Notes: generated by a model not told the origin, from the sequence alone. DNA of 64,000 nt from Sphaerulina vaccinii (GCA_022570795.1 JAKUDP010000013.1:620001-684000); one strand, 5' to 3'. Positions 1 to 11,294 are shown, counted from the stretch's first letter. Made by a program: numbers and translations.

Positions 1-186
1 CGTCAGGTTTGTGTGCCCGAGGGTGATCCCCGTCACCGTCTTTGAGTACCAAGTCAGCCGCAAGTGACTCGGGCTTACTTGAGCGTCTGGAAACAGATCG
101 CCGAACCCAGTGCGGTCGTCGGTGATGACCATGCTTCTCCGATCGAGCAGTCGATCCGTTTCCAGTAGTCTGCTCGCCACGGCCAT
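1..186 (-). CDS. 5' part of an unidentified protein gene, cut by the window edge
   Basis: Reading the minus strand from the ATG at 184-186, a frame of 62 codons stays open to base 1. It begins MAVASRLLETDRLLD and has a balanced composition with charged and hydrophobic residues, as in a real protein. The ATG context is good (G at -3, G at +4). A GTAAGC after residue 42 or so (DAQ) could be a splice donor, so the last part may be intron. A longer overlapping minus frame (186-371) ends exactly at this ATG and is probably a shadow or a small upstream ORF. I do not recognise the family, and too little is present to assign a function. Confidence 0.45.
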   Translation of the reverse strand, partial: MAVASRLLETDRLLDRRSMVITDDRTGFGDLFPDAQVSPSHLRLTWYSKTVTGITLGHTNLT

Positions 187-1017
187 CACAGTAGCATTCC
201 TGCCAGAATGTTGCGTTCGGCTGCTTGGCTTCTGGGTACGATTGTTTGCTCACACGAACGCTTCGAGTCGCCAAGTCGGTTTTGGGCTGTCTCTTTTGAA
301 GGTGTTTGAGCGTCCCTCCGGGTACGACGCTCAAGCACGAACACAGACAAGGGGGAATATTGCAAGGACATCCACGATGTTGACGTTTTAAAGCGCCATA
401 GTCACCGTCGGTATTACTAGACGCGATTAGCTGAAAGTCGGGGGTACACAATATCACACAACTGAGAGTACGAACATGGTGTTGTCTTGAGAACTGCGCG
501 TTGTCGACAGCTATAGAGTGGAGTTGTCGAGAGTCATAATGTCTGGCTTCAGTAGTACTCGTTGCCAAGAAATCCGAGCAGCGAGGTAGGTGTTCTTTGA
601 TGGAACAGGAGATGTGGACTATAGCCAATGGCTTATAAGCTTATAAGCACGACCATGATTGGTAGATCTTGTTCGCTGAATTTCTCATGGTTTGACCCGG
701 TGGCATGATGCATCTGCTGATGCAGCCAACGTATGCCGCTCTGGCCACTCTGTTGGAGGTCCTCCGAGCTGTAATGTTTTCTCGCTGCTGACCTGGAAGT
801 CCAGTGCATGGTGGCCGTGATTCTGCATGACCGATGCACAGCGTTCTGACTTGAGAGGTCAGAGCATGGAGCATCTCATCAGTGCATCCACTTGAACGAG
901 TCCTAGATATGACTGCCTCGCTGCCTCACAGAGCTTCTTTCGCAAGATAGCTTCGCATCGTTTCTTCCCGTTCTGAAGAAAACAGCTTTGGATCCTTTTC
1001 GACGCGGCATTGCAGTC
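187..1017. other. intergenic, no gene recognised
   Basis: Normal base composition. The open frames here are short, overlap on opposite strands and lack convincing start contexts or splice signals. Nothing could be assigned. Confidence 0.4.
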
Positions 1018-1620
1018 ATGCGTTTCCAAGCTACAACGCTCCATAGCCAAACACACAAAGGCTCTGCAGCGAACCGCATGTGGACGAGTATTGTACCCCT
1101 GCCTTCTATCCCAGAGCGCAACAACTATCACGAATGGAACAGCTGCGGAAATTCTCAAGCGGCAGCCCGTCGCTCGAATGTGCAATTGGTTTCGACACTT
1201 TCATCGAATGCATCGCCGCTCGACCAGGACCAGGACCAGGACCTCGGGCGCGGAACCGGCCACATCGCTGATAAGGGGCAGTGCAGACGGGATAACAGGA
1301 GTGAGTTTGATAATACACTCAATGGTGGGTCGCCAAGCTTTCGGACTAATGTCCGTGCAGACTGGGATCTATGTGGAGCTTGCGATCATCTTACGGCGAA
1401 GCATCTGAGCTCTGAAAGCGACGGTGGCCAGGAGACGAACGAGCATGTGGGATCTTCTGTCAGCTATGGAAGTACTGCGGCGACGATGAAAGCAGAGGGA
1501 TCTTCCTTCTTGCGCTGTTCTAATTGCCGATTGCTTCGCAGATGGACTTTCGTGGATGAGTTCCGGGATGGGGAATACTATACTCAAATGCTTCCTGTAG
1601 TCTGTGTTTGTAAAGCATGA
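1018..1620 (+). CDS. small C-x2-C-x5-W protein, two exons predicted
   Basis: A plus-strand frame runs from the ATG at 1018 to a TGA at 1618-1620 (200 codons). A typical fungal intron lies inside it: donor GTGAGT at 1301, branch-like ACTAAT, acceptor GTGCAG ending at 1360. It is 60 bases long, phase 1, and removing it keeps the frame, giving about 180 residues. The middle has a DQ dipeptide run made by tandem CCAGGA units near 1226-1245. The C-terminal end carries RCSNCRLLRRWTFVD, a C-x2-C-x5-W-x2-VD pattern, with CVCKA at the very end. The gene at 11295-11997 has the same end pattern and a phase-1 intron. It lies upstream of the bHLH gene on the same strand. No known domain is recognised. The exact start is uncertain because other frames are also open over 1010-1270. 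Confidence 0.45.
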   Translation: MRFQATTLHSQTHKGSAANRMWTSIVPLPSIPERNNYHEWNSCGNSQAAARRSNVQLVSTLSSNASPLDQDQDQDLGRGTGHIADKGQCRRDNRSEFDNTLNGGSPSFRTNVRADWDLCGACDHLTAKHLSSESDGGQETNEHVGSSVSYGSTAATMKAEGSSFLRCSNCRLLRRWTFVDEFRDGEYYTQMLPVVCVCKA

Positions 1621-2439
1621 AATTCTTTGCGATTTGACAGCCTCCCCGTAACAATCTCCTCTACAAACCGGCATCTGAAACGCTAGACTCAGCGAATTGA
1701 ACATTGAATAAGCTGACCGAGGAGGAAGTTGGAGGCTGATAGTACAGCGCCGCGCGGCCCGCGCCGTCCGTTGGTCCAGGTATCAGATCAGGCACGTCGC
1801 GCATCGCGAGACTGAGTTCTCTAGAAGCGTCTCTGAACGAGCGATTCGGTATCGAGCAGTCAAACGTGGAAAGATGTGGCTGGGCAGGGAGTGTCAGGCA
1901 TTACGAATCACCTTCTACAGCGTGGTCTTCTCTCGAAATGAGGGGTACAGAGTGTCCCGAACCCCCGGGGCTCTCACAAGAACGTACTGCAGAGGGATAA
2001 TACGTCGGTACGAAGCGCGATTGTCCCGGGGCTGTTGTCCGCAAAGAACGCCGTACTGATATTCTGCAGCGGATCGGCGATTCTTCTGTAGAGCCGGCAA
2101 CCTCGCAAAGTCGTCAGACCGGCTTCACTGCCCACACTGCTGCGCGATCTTGGTATTGATTTATACTACGGGATGCGACCGGATTGCGCATGTCTACACA
2201 GCCAAGTATGGAAGACGTGGGCAAAGAAATGGAAAAATCAGGCAAAGAAAAGCCAAACTCGTGTTGGCCAGAGTGGCGGTGATGCGACGGAAATGCTCGA
2301 GACTGGGGCACATGCAGATGCTGGGGCAAGCGACGAGCGCCCGAACGACTATATGTTGCATTTCCTGCGCCTATAGTTCTTGATATCATCACAGAACACC
2401 ATCGCAAGAGTCCTGCAGTCTCTACTCTCACAACACAAG
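1621..2439. other. intergenic, upstream region of the bHLH gene
   Basis: Normal composition. Short open frames on both strands (for example 1874-2059 and 2150-2383) lack support from composition, splice sites or recognisable motifs. The last few hundred bases should hold the promoter of the bHLH gene, but no clear element could be assigned. Confidence 0.35.
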
Positions 2440-3190
2440 ATGTACACATCAATGGATACAAGCTTTGGAATCATCGGTATGTCTTGACCTTTGCTGTTCG
2501 TACACCAATCGTCCCAAGCTAACGAAGCATTCAGAAGCCATCGTAGACCACAACTTTTTGCCGTGGACTAGCGATACCTTTGACCAGGAAGGGCTAGCAG
2601 ATCTTGACCTCCAAGACTGGGCAACTCTCCCAAGAGTCGACTCAGCGGGCGAACAGAACGACGCTACGGACTGGAGCAATACTAGGAACGACACGCTGGA
2701 GCCATCTTGCTCGCCACTTTTACAACCTGCCCTTAGCGGCGTCGGAATCAGCAATATCAACAACACGACAAAGATTCATTCAGACTTCCAAAACAGTGCG
2801 CTCCTCTTAGAAAGGGGGTGTACACAACCAGCTCCAATGTCAGATGAGCAGCAAGAACCTTCTCGCATGAGGAGAAGCCCAACAACACGGCCACCAGGCC
2901 TCCGCACGCCACATAGAGTCATAGAGCGTCGGTATCGCAACAATCTCAATGCCTCGATCGATCTGCTCGCCAGCAAACTACCACGGTCAACGGACGGATT
3001 TGAAGATGAGGAGGATTCCCTTCCCAAGCAAAAATCGAAGGCGGATATCATGGCGAGCGCGATCCGTCACATCGCAACGCTAGAAGGCGACAAGGTGAAA
3101 TCAGATGCTTTTGTCAGAGTGCTAGAGGCGCAAATCGTTGGACTTCAGCAGCTCCTCTTTCTCGACGAAGAGAGTCTCGAATCTCATTAG
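2440..3190 (+). CDS. SREBP-type bHLH transcription factor (paralogue 1)
   Basis: Predicted as two exons. Exon 1 (2440-2476) starts MYTSMDTSFGII. The intron at 2477-2534 has donor GTATGT, branch GCTAAC and acceptor TTCAG. Exon 2 runs to the TAG at 3188-3190. The protein has 230 residues. Residues about 139-196 form a basic helix-loop-helix domain: RTPHRVIERRYRNNLNA is the basic region and helix 1, an acidic loop (DGFEDEEDS) follows, and helix 2 is KADIMASAIRHIATLE. The tyrosine in ERRYR (residue 146) marks the SREBP/Sre1 subfamily, which can bind sterol-regulatory elements as well as E-boxes. After helix 2 the sequence looks like a short coiled coil. No membrane segment is visible, so it is not a canonical membrane-bound SREBP; nuclear localisation is inferred. 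A second member of this type lies at 51885-52328. Confidence 0.8.
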
Positions 3191-3560
3191 CGAGGGTACT
3201 CTACTCTGTCCTAATTGGGTCCAGTATATATGGAACCTTGAAACTATCAAAGTTTACAGACTTGCCGTTGATCGTGAAGCCTGAATTCAACCCATTGGTT
3301 GGCGATTGTGGACCTCACCAAGCACGTGTCCGGTAGTGCGACACTACTTTTCGGGAGATACAACCACCCCTGCTTATCGCTGTCAGCCGCTGCCCGCTGG
3401 AGAGGTACGAGGCTCTGCGGACAATGCTCCGAACCCACATGATTCTGCCTTGGGGTCGGAGTCGCTTGTGCCCGTGCTCTGGATGACCTAACACATCACG
3501 GCTCTGTGATCTTGTGATGGTACTCCGGCATATGACTGAACCTTGGCATACATGTCATAT
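3191..3560. other. intergenic 3' of the bHLH gene
   Basis: Normal composition, with only short overlapping frames. It probably contains the 3' untranslated region of the bHLH gene. Confidence 0.35.
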
Positions 3561-3833
3561 CTACTTCTCCCATATTCCGAGGCCGTACCACTTGTGCATG
3601 GGTATCATGTGGGCAACTTCTGCTTCTCCATTTGTAGAGAAGTGAGGAAAGCCCCGACGTGAGCAAAGTTTAATGTCCATAAGATGCTGCAAAGACCAGT
3701 CGTCGCAGAAACTGTCGCTACGCATCAGTTCGCGATTCGCGACAAGAATGACACCGGAGAAGCCGCAAAGGGTCTTGGCATCGTCAGGTTTCTGCTGGTT
3801 TGACGAACGTATTTCTTCTCCGCTTTTCTTCAC
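3561..3833 (-). CDS. short hypothetical ORF downstream of the dehydrogenase gene
   Basis: A minus-strand frame of about 90 codons ends with KWYGLGIWEK and a TAG at 3561-3563. There is no ATG at its beginning: the frame opens after a TGA, next to TTTCTCAG, which could be a splice acceptor. It could therefore be a last exon, or could start at an internal ATG (ELMRSDS). The composition is protein-like but no domain is recognised. It lies 115 bases beyond the stop codon of the dehydrogenase gene on the same strand, so it may also be untranslated 3' sequence. Confidence 0.25.
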   Translation of the reverse strand: MKKSGEEIRSSNQQKPDDAKTLCGFSGVILVANRELMRSDSFCDDWSLQHLMDIKLCSRRGFPHFSTNGEAEVAHMIPMHKWYGLGIWEK

Positions 3834-3947
3834 GCTGAGAAATATTCATTCGAGAGGCAAATTGTCTATTCCGCGCAGAGGTCTATCTCGACAAGCCACT
3901 TTCTGGGCACTCCACAAAGAGACAAGTCGCTCATTATGCCCTCACGC

Positions 3948-5006
3948 CTACACTATCTTGAGCACGCCAAGGGAATCTACCTGTGCTCTGACCTCCTCTG
4001 CGCACAAGTGCAATCCGTCTTCTTCCAGCCAGTCATCAGACCAACCGGGCAACTGCTCGGCACCCGAGCGACTAAGGCGAGCTGGCACGCTGAGTGCCGT
4101 TTCAGAAACACCAAGGTAGTGCCCAGCGACAGCGACCGTCATCAGGGTGTTCTCGTCGCGAAGAATCGCTTTCACGATCGCAACGATTCCGACGGCCATA
4201 CTGTAACCTGGATGGCCTTTGCGCTCGATAACGTCAAAACTTGCTTCCTTGGCCTTCAAAAAGCATGACACGACCTCATCATCTTCAAAATGTCTGCCGA
4301 TCTGCTCGCAATAGCGTCTCAACGGCAAGCCATCAATGCAGATTGTGGACCAGACCGGCATCTCAGACCTAGCATGTTGTCCGACGATGGTTGCATGAAC
4401 ATCCTTGGGATCGACGCCGTAATGCTTCGCAAGCTCGTGCTTGAACACAGTCGTGTCCAGTACAGTCCCGAAGCCAATCACCAGGTGATTTGGGATTCTT
4501 GAAAGTCTCGCAGCCGCGTGTGTCAGGACTTCGTTCGGGTGGGCTGCGACAATAAGTATGGCACGCGGAGCAATTGCTCCAATTTGGGATGCCACCTGTT
4601 TCATGATCTGGAGGTTTGCCTCTAGAAGTGGCCGGTCCGTCTCGCCATAGGTTTGAGCATTGCCAGCAGCAATAATTACAATTGCAGATTGCTTGCAATC
4701 GGATAAGTCGCCAGCGCAGACATGCGGGTGATTAGAAGCGAAGAGCGCTGCATGGCTAAGATCGACCGCCTCGCCATCGACTTTTCGTTGATCGATGTCA
4801 ACTAGGACGATCTCATCTGCCAAGTCCTGCAGTACCAAGGCAAATGCAGTGGCTGCTCCAACGTGTCCTACGCCAATGATTGCGATTTTGAGGGACTGCA
4901 GGTGTCAGGAGTGCGGAAACTCAGGTAGTGTTGTACAATGCATGAAATGGAAGCTTACCGTTTTATCGTTCATGGCTTGTGTTTGATATTCTCCAGCGGG
5001 GATCAT
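3948..5006 (-). CDS. L-lactate/malate dehydrogenase family protein with altered active site
   Basis: Exon 1 is short and ends at 4959. The intron at 4896-4958 has donor GTAAGC and acceptor CTGCAG. Exon 2 (3948-4895) codes for 315 residues. Start is at ATG 5006 (331 residues) or at the in-frame ATG 4973 (MNDKT..., 320 residues); the shorter form matches the usual length of the family. Numbered from 4973, the dinucleotide motif GVGHVG is at 13-18, and VDID near 38 suits NAD. The catalytic histidine (179, in GQHARSEMPVW) and its aspartate partner (152, in VLDT) are kept. The family's carboxylate-binding Arg171 is valine (residue 155, LDTTVFK), and the loop arginine around 109 is displaced (GETDRPLL). 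The usual EHGDS is QHARS. The fold and cytosolic NAD binding are well supported. Ordinary lactate or malate reduction is doubtful, so the substrate is unknown. Confidence 0.85.
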
Positions 5007-5400
5007 GGCGATGATGTTGGAAGTGAAGATGAATGTCTTGCTCGGTGCGCCTTCTGTTCGAGGAGTGGTAATCGAGAGTCGAGATCTGCTGATAGGTAGC
5101 CCTTCAGAGCGACCGTGAAGGAGGGTGTTGCTACGTTATATGTGTGCGCATGAAGTCTTTTGCGGTGATGTTCGTACTTGCGCATGTTTTGTGGGATTAG
5201 TTCTTGGACGATACGTGGGCCCACTACAGATTGACCATTCTTGCTCTCACGCCACTCCTCCTCGTGACCGCACCCTTCTTCGTCACTAGAGCGCTGACCT
5301 CGCAGGCTGACAACAAGGGGCCCTAAAGTATATCGTTGTTTCAGGAAATCTCAAATTTCTGCATATGCGACATGCGATCAATATTATATAAGTCGACAGG
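5007..5400. other. promoter side of the dehydrogenase gene and island border
   Basis: This stretch has normal composition until about 5,390 and then passes abruptly into AT-rich RIP-type sequence. It should contain the promoter of the minus-strand dehydrogenase gene. No further gene is seen. Confidence 0.4.
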
Positions 5401-7984
5401 TATTATATTTCTACTTCTCTTACTAGCTCTGTAGCTAATAAAAGAGATAATTAATATATACTAAGTTAATCTAGGAAACTTTACTAGAGTATAGCTTAAG
5501 AAGTCTCTATATAGTAACTATATTATAATTTTACTTTTCTATTAATAAGATCTACTAGCTACCTAAAGTATAATCGAGTTTTTATCTAGACTTTTAATTA
5601 TACTAAGCTAGACTATACTAACTATTATTATTTACTATAAGTATATCTATTAAATAATACTATATTTGTTTAGTAGCTTTTAGAAGCTCTTATTAAAATT
5701 GTTCTTATTTTATAGTATTTAATTCTATATAAATATACTTAGTATTATATAATTCTATTTAATTTTTACTAGAACTTTCTCTAAATAGTAATATTAGAGA
5801 ATTAGAAAAGAAATATAGTATACTAGCTTTTCTAAAATAGAGTTTAATACTCTAGTAGACTAATTAAGTTCTATATATTAAGTCTAGTAATAGACTTTTG
5901 TTTTATTACTTCCTCTATATATTAATTATATATACTAGGTTATTATAGTTTTATAGAAAAAACTTCTACTATTATATAAATAATTCTAAAAACTTCTAGT
6001 TTACTAATTACTCTAGTATACTCTATACTAGCAACTCTCTATACTACTATATTTCTTATACTTCCTCTAATATTCTAGATAGCTAGATATATATATATAA
6101 AAAGTAGCTAAATCTAGTTATTAGAATATAAGTATATAGAATATATTAAAGTAAAATTTCGAATATAGAATTATATCTAGAATAGAGTTATATATAATAT
6201 TATATTATAGCTATACTAGCCTAAGACTAGTAGAACAATTTCTACTATAGTATTATAGTATTATAAAAAGTATTATAATCTATAGAATATCTATACTAAA
6301 TCTAAAATAGTAACTATTAGTAATAGTAGCTACTATAAAATTATAGTTAATAAGCTAAATAAGCTTGTTCTAAGTATAGTCTATAGTACTATTAGTTAAA
6401 AGATTAGTATATAACTATAATAAATATAAATAAATCTAGCTAGATTAAAACTAGATTTCTTTTTCTACTAAAGTATAAATTTTTTTATTCTTATTAGTTA
6501 TAGAGATTAGCCTAATAGAGTCGCTCTATACTCTATACTATCTAGGCCAATACTCTAAGTATTAGTAGTAGTATAAAGCTTATTAATTAAAAAAATTTAA
6601 AAAAAATTCTAGTTAGTAGAATTATATTTCTTTTTCTAATTTTTATTATTTATACTAAGAGGTAGAAAGTAAAAGTTAGATAGTATTAATTAAGTAATAT
6701 CTAGGTACGAGTATAGTATCGATACTATTATATAGTTATAAAATCTAGAAAGCTAAATATTAATAGAGATATATTTTATATATAATAAATAAATAAAATA
6801 TTTATAGAAGAATATATAGTACCTATACTAATTTTATAAAATAATAAAAGCTAGGTATAGTCAAAAGCTAGTATATAGCTATTTAAAAGAATATTTAATA
6901 GTCTAGTATCTAGTAGTAATAATAGACTATAGTACCTAGGCTACTATAGCTTTAACTATTTATCTATAAGAAAGTAAAAGTCTATAGTTAGAGTCTTACT
7001 ACTATCTAAGTTTCTAATATTATTTCTTAATATAGGTAAGAGCTAGTATTCTCTAGAGATATCTAAGTTAATATAAAGTAGTTCTATTTAATATACTTAG
7101 TATTAGAAAGTTTTAATAGTCTAGACTTAATAATAATTAGCTAGTAGATAGTTATAACTCTAAGGTATATAGATTAGTATTTTAGAAAATATTCTAATTT
7201 TTTATAGTATTATAACTAAAAAATTATAGACTTTATCTACTATAGTATATAACTTTAGATAGAGATATATAAATTTATATAAAATATAGTCTACTAATTA
7301 TCTATTTAAGTACTAATACTATAGTCTATTAGATATATTTATTATAGTATTACTACTAGAATTATTCTAAGTCTAAAATAGAATAGTACTTAGAATATAT
7401 TTTGTAGTTATTACTTAGAGCTATAAAATAGAAAATTCTAAACTTATATTTAATCTAGATCTAGAAACTTACTATTAGCTTTATAGCTATATTTTACTAT
7501 TAATAGATAGAAATAAATATATAGAGAACTTAGCTTATTTAGTAAAGTACTTATTTTATTAATAGATAATATAAAGCCTACTATTATTATCTATCTATTT
7601 GCCTAATACTAATATTATAGCTTCTAATAGGCCTATATACTAAAAGAGTATATATTATATTTAGGCTAAGTTTGCCTAATAGCTATATATCTCTCTAGAT
7701 ATTTTTCTATATTATTTAATTAGCTATTATCTTAGTTAGTTATAAGTCTAAAATAACTACTAATTAGAAATACTATTAAAATAGTTTTAATATAGTATAC
7801 TATTAGTTAAATAGAACTATTTCTAAGAAAAGAAAGTAGATTATATTATAATAGTAGATAAAACAAAGAAAGGAAACAATATAAAATAATACTAAGAGGC
7901 TAGCTAAAACTATATTTCTAGACCTAATTATTTATTCTAATATACTACCTATCTATAGTCTCGCTTTAGTATATTCTAAAAATT
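5401..7984. mobile_element. RIP-degraded repeat sequence, family not identified
   Basis: Extremely AT-rich, dominated by TA and CTAG, with hardly any CA or TG dinucleotides. This is the expected result of C-to-T change at CpA on both strands. Every frame is full of stop codons and I could not recognise a transposon domain or terminal repeats. RIP acts on duplicated DNA, so this is almost certainly an old repeat. It stops sharply at the normal-composition LINE relic. Confidence 0.6.
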
Positions 7985-8189
7985 AGTTATTATTATAAGG
8001 CATAGTACTACTAGACCTACAAATCTCTATAGCTAACGCCGCAGCTAATAAGCGCCGAGCAGAGACTAACAATAGTCTACAAGTTAGCTTCTGCGATAGC
8101 CGCTTGCTACAACGGGAAGCACTCGAGGGCGGCAAGCTCCAGGATCGGAGACAGAACGCGAGTGTCGCAGGGCAGAAACAGGTGCAATA

Positions 8190-8957
8190 GAGCATGTTTA
8201 ATAACACGGCATACTCGAACTTCACAGTGCTGGCGGTGGTAGAGCCATATCTATACCGAGATCCAGATACTAGTCAGGGCCAGTGCGTATTCCACAACCA
8301 GTAGCGACCAGTAGTGCCGACGGTGCATCGTGAGCACACTTCGACCCAATTCGCGTATAGAGCGATGTTATGGATCAACGCCGCGGTCGAAGTAGTGCAA
8401 GTGTCGATCGACTCGTGTGACCTCGTAGCAGCGACGGTCAAGACCGCAGACGGAACAGTGCTTGTTGTCTCGGCATACGACCCCAACGACCGACCTCGGG
8501 GACGTGCGCAAGATCCAGACCTGTATGAGAAACTGACACGCATACGTCAGGCTGTGGACGAGACACGGGCTCGAATCGGAGGCGAGATGCAGATTGTGGT
8601 GTGTTCAGACTTGAATCGCTACGACTGCCTATGGGGTGGTCAAGAGGGAATAAGAAGAGTACGGAGGGATGAAGGGCGACCCCTCGTCCATTTTGCGCAC
8701 GAATACGACCTGCAGTCGATGCTGCCCGCAGGAACTATTACGTGGCAGCATCCTGGCCGGGAGCAGTCCTCCACCGTGGATGTTATTATAGTAAGTCGAA
8801 GACTGGCCGCCCAGCTGGTTCGTTGTTACATTCACGAACATGACTACGGATCGGACCATCGACCGGTGGCTGTCGAGTTTGGACTTCGAACCCGAGAAGT
8901 GCTACCAAAACTCACAAGGCTCATGCCCGATAAGGCAGATTGGCCACAGATTGGGTA
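8190..8957 (+). pseudogene. LINE endonuclease (exonuclease/endonuclease/phosphatase) domain
   Basis: The open part 8314-8957 encodes the endonuclease fold. Recognisable are VVSAYDPNDRP (strand and loop of the catalytic core), VVCSDLNRYDCLWGG (the D-x-N motif of the family), and GSDHRPVAVEF near the end, the S-D-H motif with the catalytic histidine. Upstream, 8190-8313 continues the domain (AVVEPYLYRDP) but contains a TAG. In intact elements this domain nicks chromosomal DNA to prime reverse transcription. The frame ends at a TAG and the protein would then continue into the linker and reverse transcriptase, so this is a broken polyprotein rather than a separate gene. Confidence 0.8.
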
Positions 8958-8997
8958 GGAGATATTGTAAAGACTTGCAGAAGTATCTCGACCTGAG

Positions 8998-10325
8998 ATG
9001 CCTACCAGGGAGGATTTGGACGTAGTAAGCGAAGGGTTTATGGACGCAGTAGTGCAGATTGTCTACGCGAACGTGCTACGAGCGCGACCATTACCATACG
9101 CCAAGCGATGGTGGACGCCGGACCTATTGTTATTGCGTGCCTCCCTGTCCTCGGCGCGAAGATATATTACTACTATAAGAAGAAGGGGTGAGGATGTGGT
9201 AGAAGCGCGAGAGAGGTATCGCATAGCCCGCCAGGAGTACTTTCGGCGCATCGAGCAACAAAAGAGACAACACTAGAGGGAACTCCTGGCAGAACCAAAC
9301 AATGTGTGGAGAGCTAACTAGTACACCCGCATCGCTGGCGGGCCGGCAAATATTCCTATACTAAGCTACGAGGATATAGTGGCAGAAACGGAAGAAGCGA
9401 AAGCAGCTCTGCTTATAGCAAATTTCTTTCCTATACTACCGGAGCCCGCAGACGACATAGGACACCAACGAACAAGGTTACGTCGCAGAGGACGCGTGCC
9501 TCGCGATCTACCGCCAATCACATTAGAAGAAGTCGATCAAGCCATCTTTCGATATAACCCGAGGAAAGCGCCGGGCGCAGACAAAATCAGCTTCGAAATG
9601 TGGAGGCAACTACTGCCGTTCGTCCGTTCGTGGATTCGATGGATATACCAGACGTCGCTGGACCTGGCATACTTGCCCCAGTCGTGGCGCCATACTAAAA
9701 TCATTGCGATACGGAAGCCTAGGAAAGCGGACTACACCGTCCCCAAGGCGTATCGACCCGTCTCCCTTCTTCCCACGATTAGTAAAGGCCTGGAGTGCAT
9801 TGTCGCAACGAGGCTATCATATTTGGCTGAACGTCATTCCCTGCTCCCGTACAACCATTTCGGGGCCCGGAAGCAGAGATCGAGCGAACAGGCCTTGGCT
9901 ATCCTCGTCGAGAAGATTTCGGAAGCGTGGAGAGGCAATCGGGTGTTGTCATTAGTCACATTCGATGTGCAAGAGCTTTCAATGGGGTACACCCAGCCGT
10001 GTTGGAAGGGCGGTTGAGCGAGCGCGGAGTGCCTAGCAATATGGTGCAATGGAGCCGCAGTTTCTGTGAAGATCGTACCGGGACGGTGGTGGTCGGACGA
10101 CACGTCTCCGAGCGTGGGCGTATCGCACACGCAGGCATTCCCCAAGGCTCTCCCCTCTCTCCAATCTTATACGTGTTCTATAGTGCGAACCTCGTAGGAA
10201 GCAGGATCGATGCCAAGGGAGGCTCTCTGGCGTTCATCGATGATTACACTGCGTGGCGGACGGGCGCCAACTGTGAAGAGACGACACGGAAGCTACGGTT
10301 GCAGGTGCTCCGGCCGGCGGCATCT
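8998..10325 (+). pseudogene. LINE reverse transcriptase domain, frameshifted and 3'-truncated
   Basis: A linker part (8998-9276, rich in R and E) leads after two stops into a reverse transcriptase. Diagnostic pieces are NPRKAPGADKIS, AYRPVSLLPTISKGLE and TFDVQ in the first frame. After a one-base loss near 9970 the sequence continues in the next frame with AFNGVHPAVLE, GIPQGSPLSPILY and the catalytic FIDDYT box near 10,235. These are the classical motifs of non-LTR reverse transcriptases. Sequence downstream of the catalytic box stays open for only about 50 codons and then loses similarity, so the thumb and C-terminal parts are missing. The copy cannot be autonomous. Confidence 0.85.
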
Positions 10326-10330
10326 CTAAG

Positions 10331-11294
10331 GAGAAGGAGGCATTGTCTTACGATAACGGTGAACTCCACGAAGCGAAGGAGCCATCTGCGCTTTTAGATT
10401 GCTATGCTAGTGCTTCACACAACGACTGCAACAACATGACATATCCTCAAGAGGAGAAAGCACTGGGTATGGATGGAATCGCTTGCAAGCAAGCTGTTGC
10501 TTTGACTGGCGGTCCCGTAAGGTCTGACTCGCAAGATAGCAAGTGCAAGGGCTGAAATTTAGCAAAATGCCGACCACATTCGTCACACTTTTGGAGCACA
10601 AGCGACATCACGACAGGACCAGAAATCTCGATGACATTGGAATGGGAGGCCAGAATGTGCTCCTTGTCGCATGTGAATCACCTGCGACAAAGAAGTCGTC
10701 CACGCTGATTTTGAAGAGTTAGCGGCCTCGGTGTATCTATGAGCCCGATGCATCGTATATAAGCTTCTGGAAAAGAATTAAGAGCTTGATTGTCAATCAT
10801 TTGACAAAGAAGGCTTGAATCGATCCAATTGGGCAAGATTTGTTCATTGGTTGCCTGATGACGATCTACTCACATCGGCGATACAAGTACCTTATAGTGG
10901 CCTAAGTTATCAGCCGATGTGGAAGCACTGTAGTACGCGCAGAGATCTCTCGAGCTTTCGTTACACGTTAGTCGAGTGCACGCAGTGGCGTGACTATCCC
11001 CTTCGAGTAACATTGCCAAATGACTCTCACCATACATCGTACGAGATGCGTCAGCGGAACTCTCAAGACTGGACTGCCCACATTACACGTCAGAGCATAT
11101 CTCACGGCAGAATGCACTAATCACGCCTCATTCGCGAAGCCTGCTCTCGCCATAGCTATCAATCCGGTACTCGAGCTATATTATATACTCTTCTAAAGAG
11201 AGAGTGCGATACGTCTCGCAGAAAATCAGAAGGGATCATTTTTCCCAACAACAGCACTCGGGGCCCTCCATCACATCAAAAGCACTGGCTCGTG
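10331..11294. other. intergenic, no gene recognised
   Basis: Normal composition. Frames such as 10343-10555 and 10815-11120 are open but start at non-ATG codons or have no recognisable content. A TATA-like GTATATAAG near 10,755 and an AT stretch near 11,172 may be promoter elements, the latter suitably placed for the gene at 11295. Confidence 0.35.

Larger units (their letters stand above)
7985..10330 (+). mobile_element. non-LTR (LINE) retrotransposon relic, endonuclease plus reverse transcriptase
   Basis: A plus-strand element relic carries an apurinic-type endonuclease domain followed by a non-LTR reverse transcriptase, the order found in Tad1- and I-like LINEs of fungi. About 200 bases of possible upstream protein sequence precede the endonuclease. 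The coding sequence is broken by several TAG/TAA codons (near 8956, 9274 and 9319) and one frameshift near 9970. It stops around 10,330, just after the catalytic reverse transcriptase motif, with no C-terminal part, 3' UTR or poly-A tract. Unlike its neighbours it keeps a normal base composition, so it has seen little or no RIP. No flanking target-site duplication was found. The left end at about 7,985 is the composition border, not a proven terminus. Confidence 0.8.

Noticed and set aside
1010..1408. Alternative plus-strand frames (1010-1408 and 1080-1271) overlapping the gene at 1018-1620
   Set aside because: Their R/T and PG dipeptide runs are the out-of-frame reading of the CCAGGA tandem repeat, and they lack the C-terminal C-x2-C end and intron phase that support the chosen frame.
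2440..3190. Full-length membrane-bound SREBP (Sre1) for the bHLH gene
   Set aside because: The protein ends shortly after the bHLH and coiled coil. There are no transmembrane segments or the usual C-terminal domain, and no open frame follows that could supply them.
3673..4502. Plus-strand open frames opposite the dehydrogenase gene (3673-4119, 3936-4268, 4290-4502)
   Set aside because: They are shadows of the minus-strand dehydrogenase, whose frame, motifs and intron explain the sequence.
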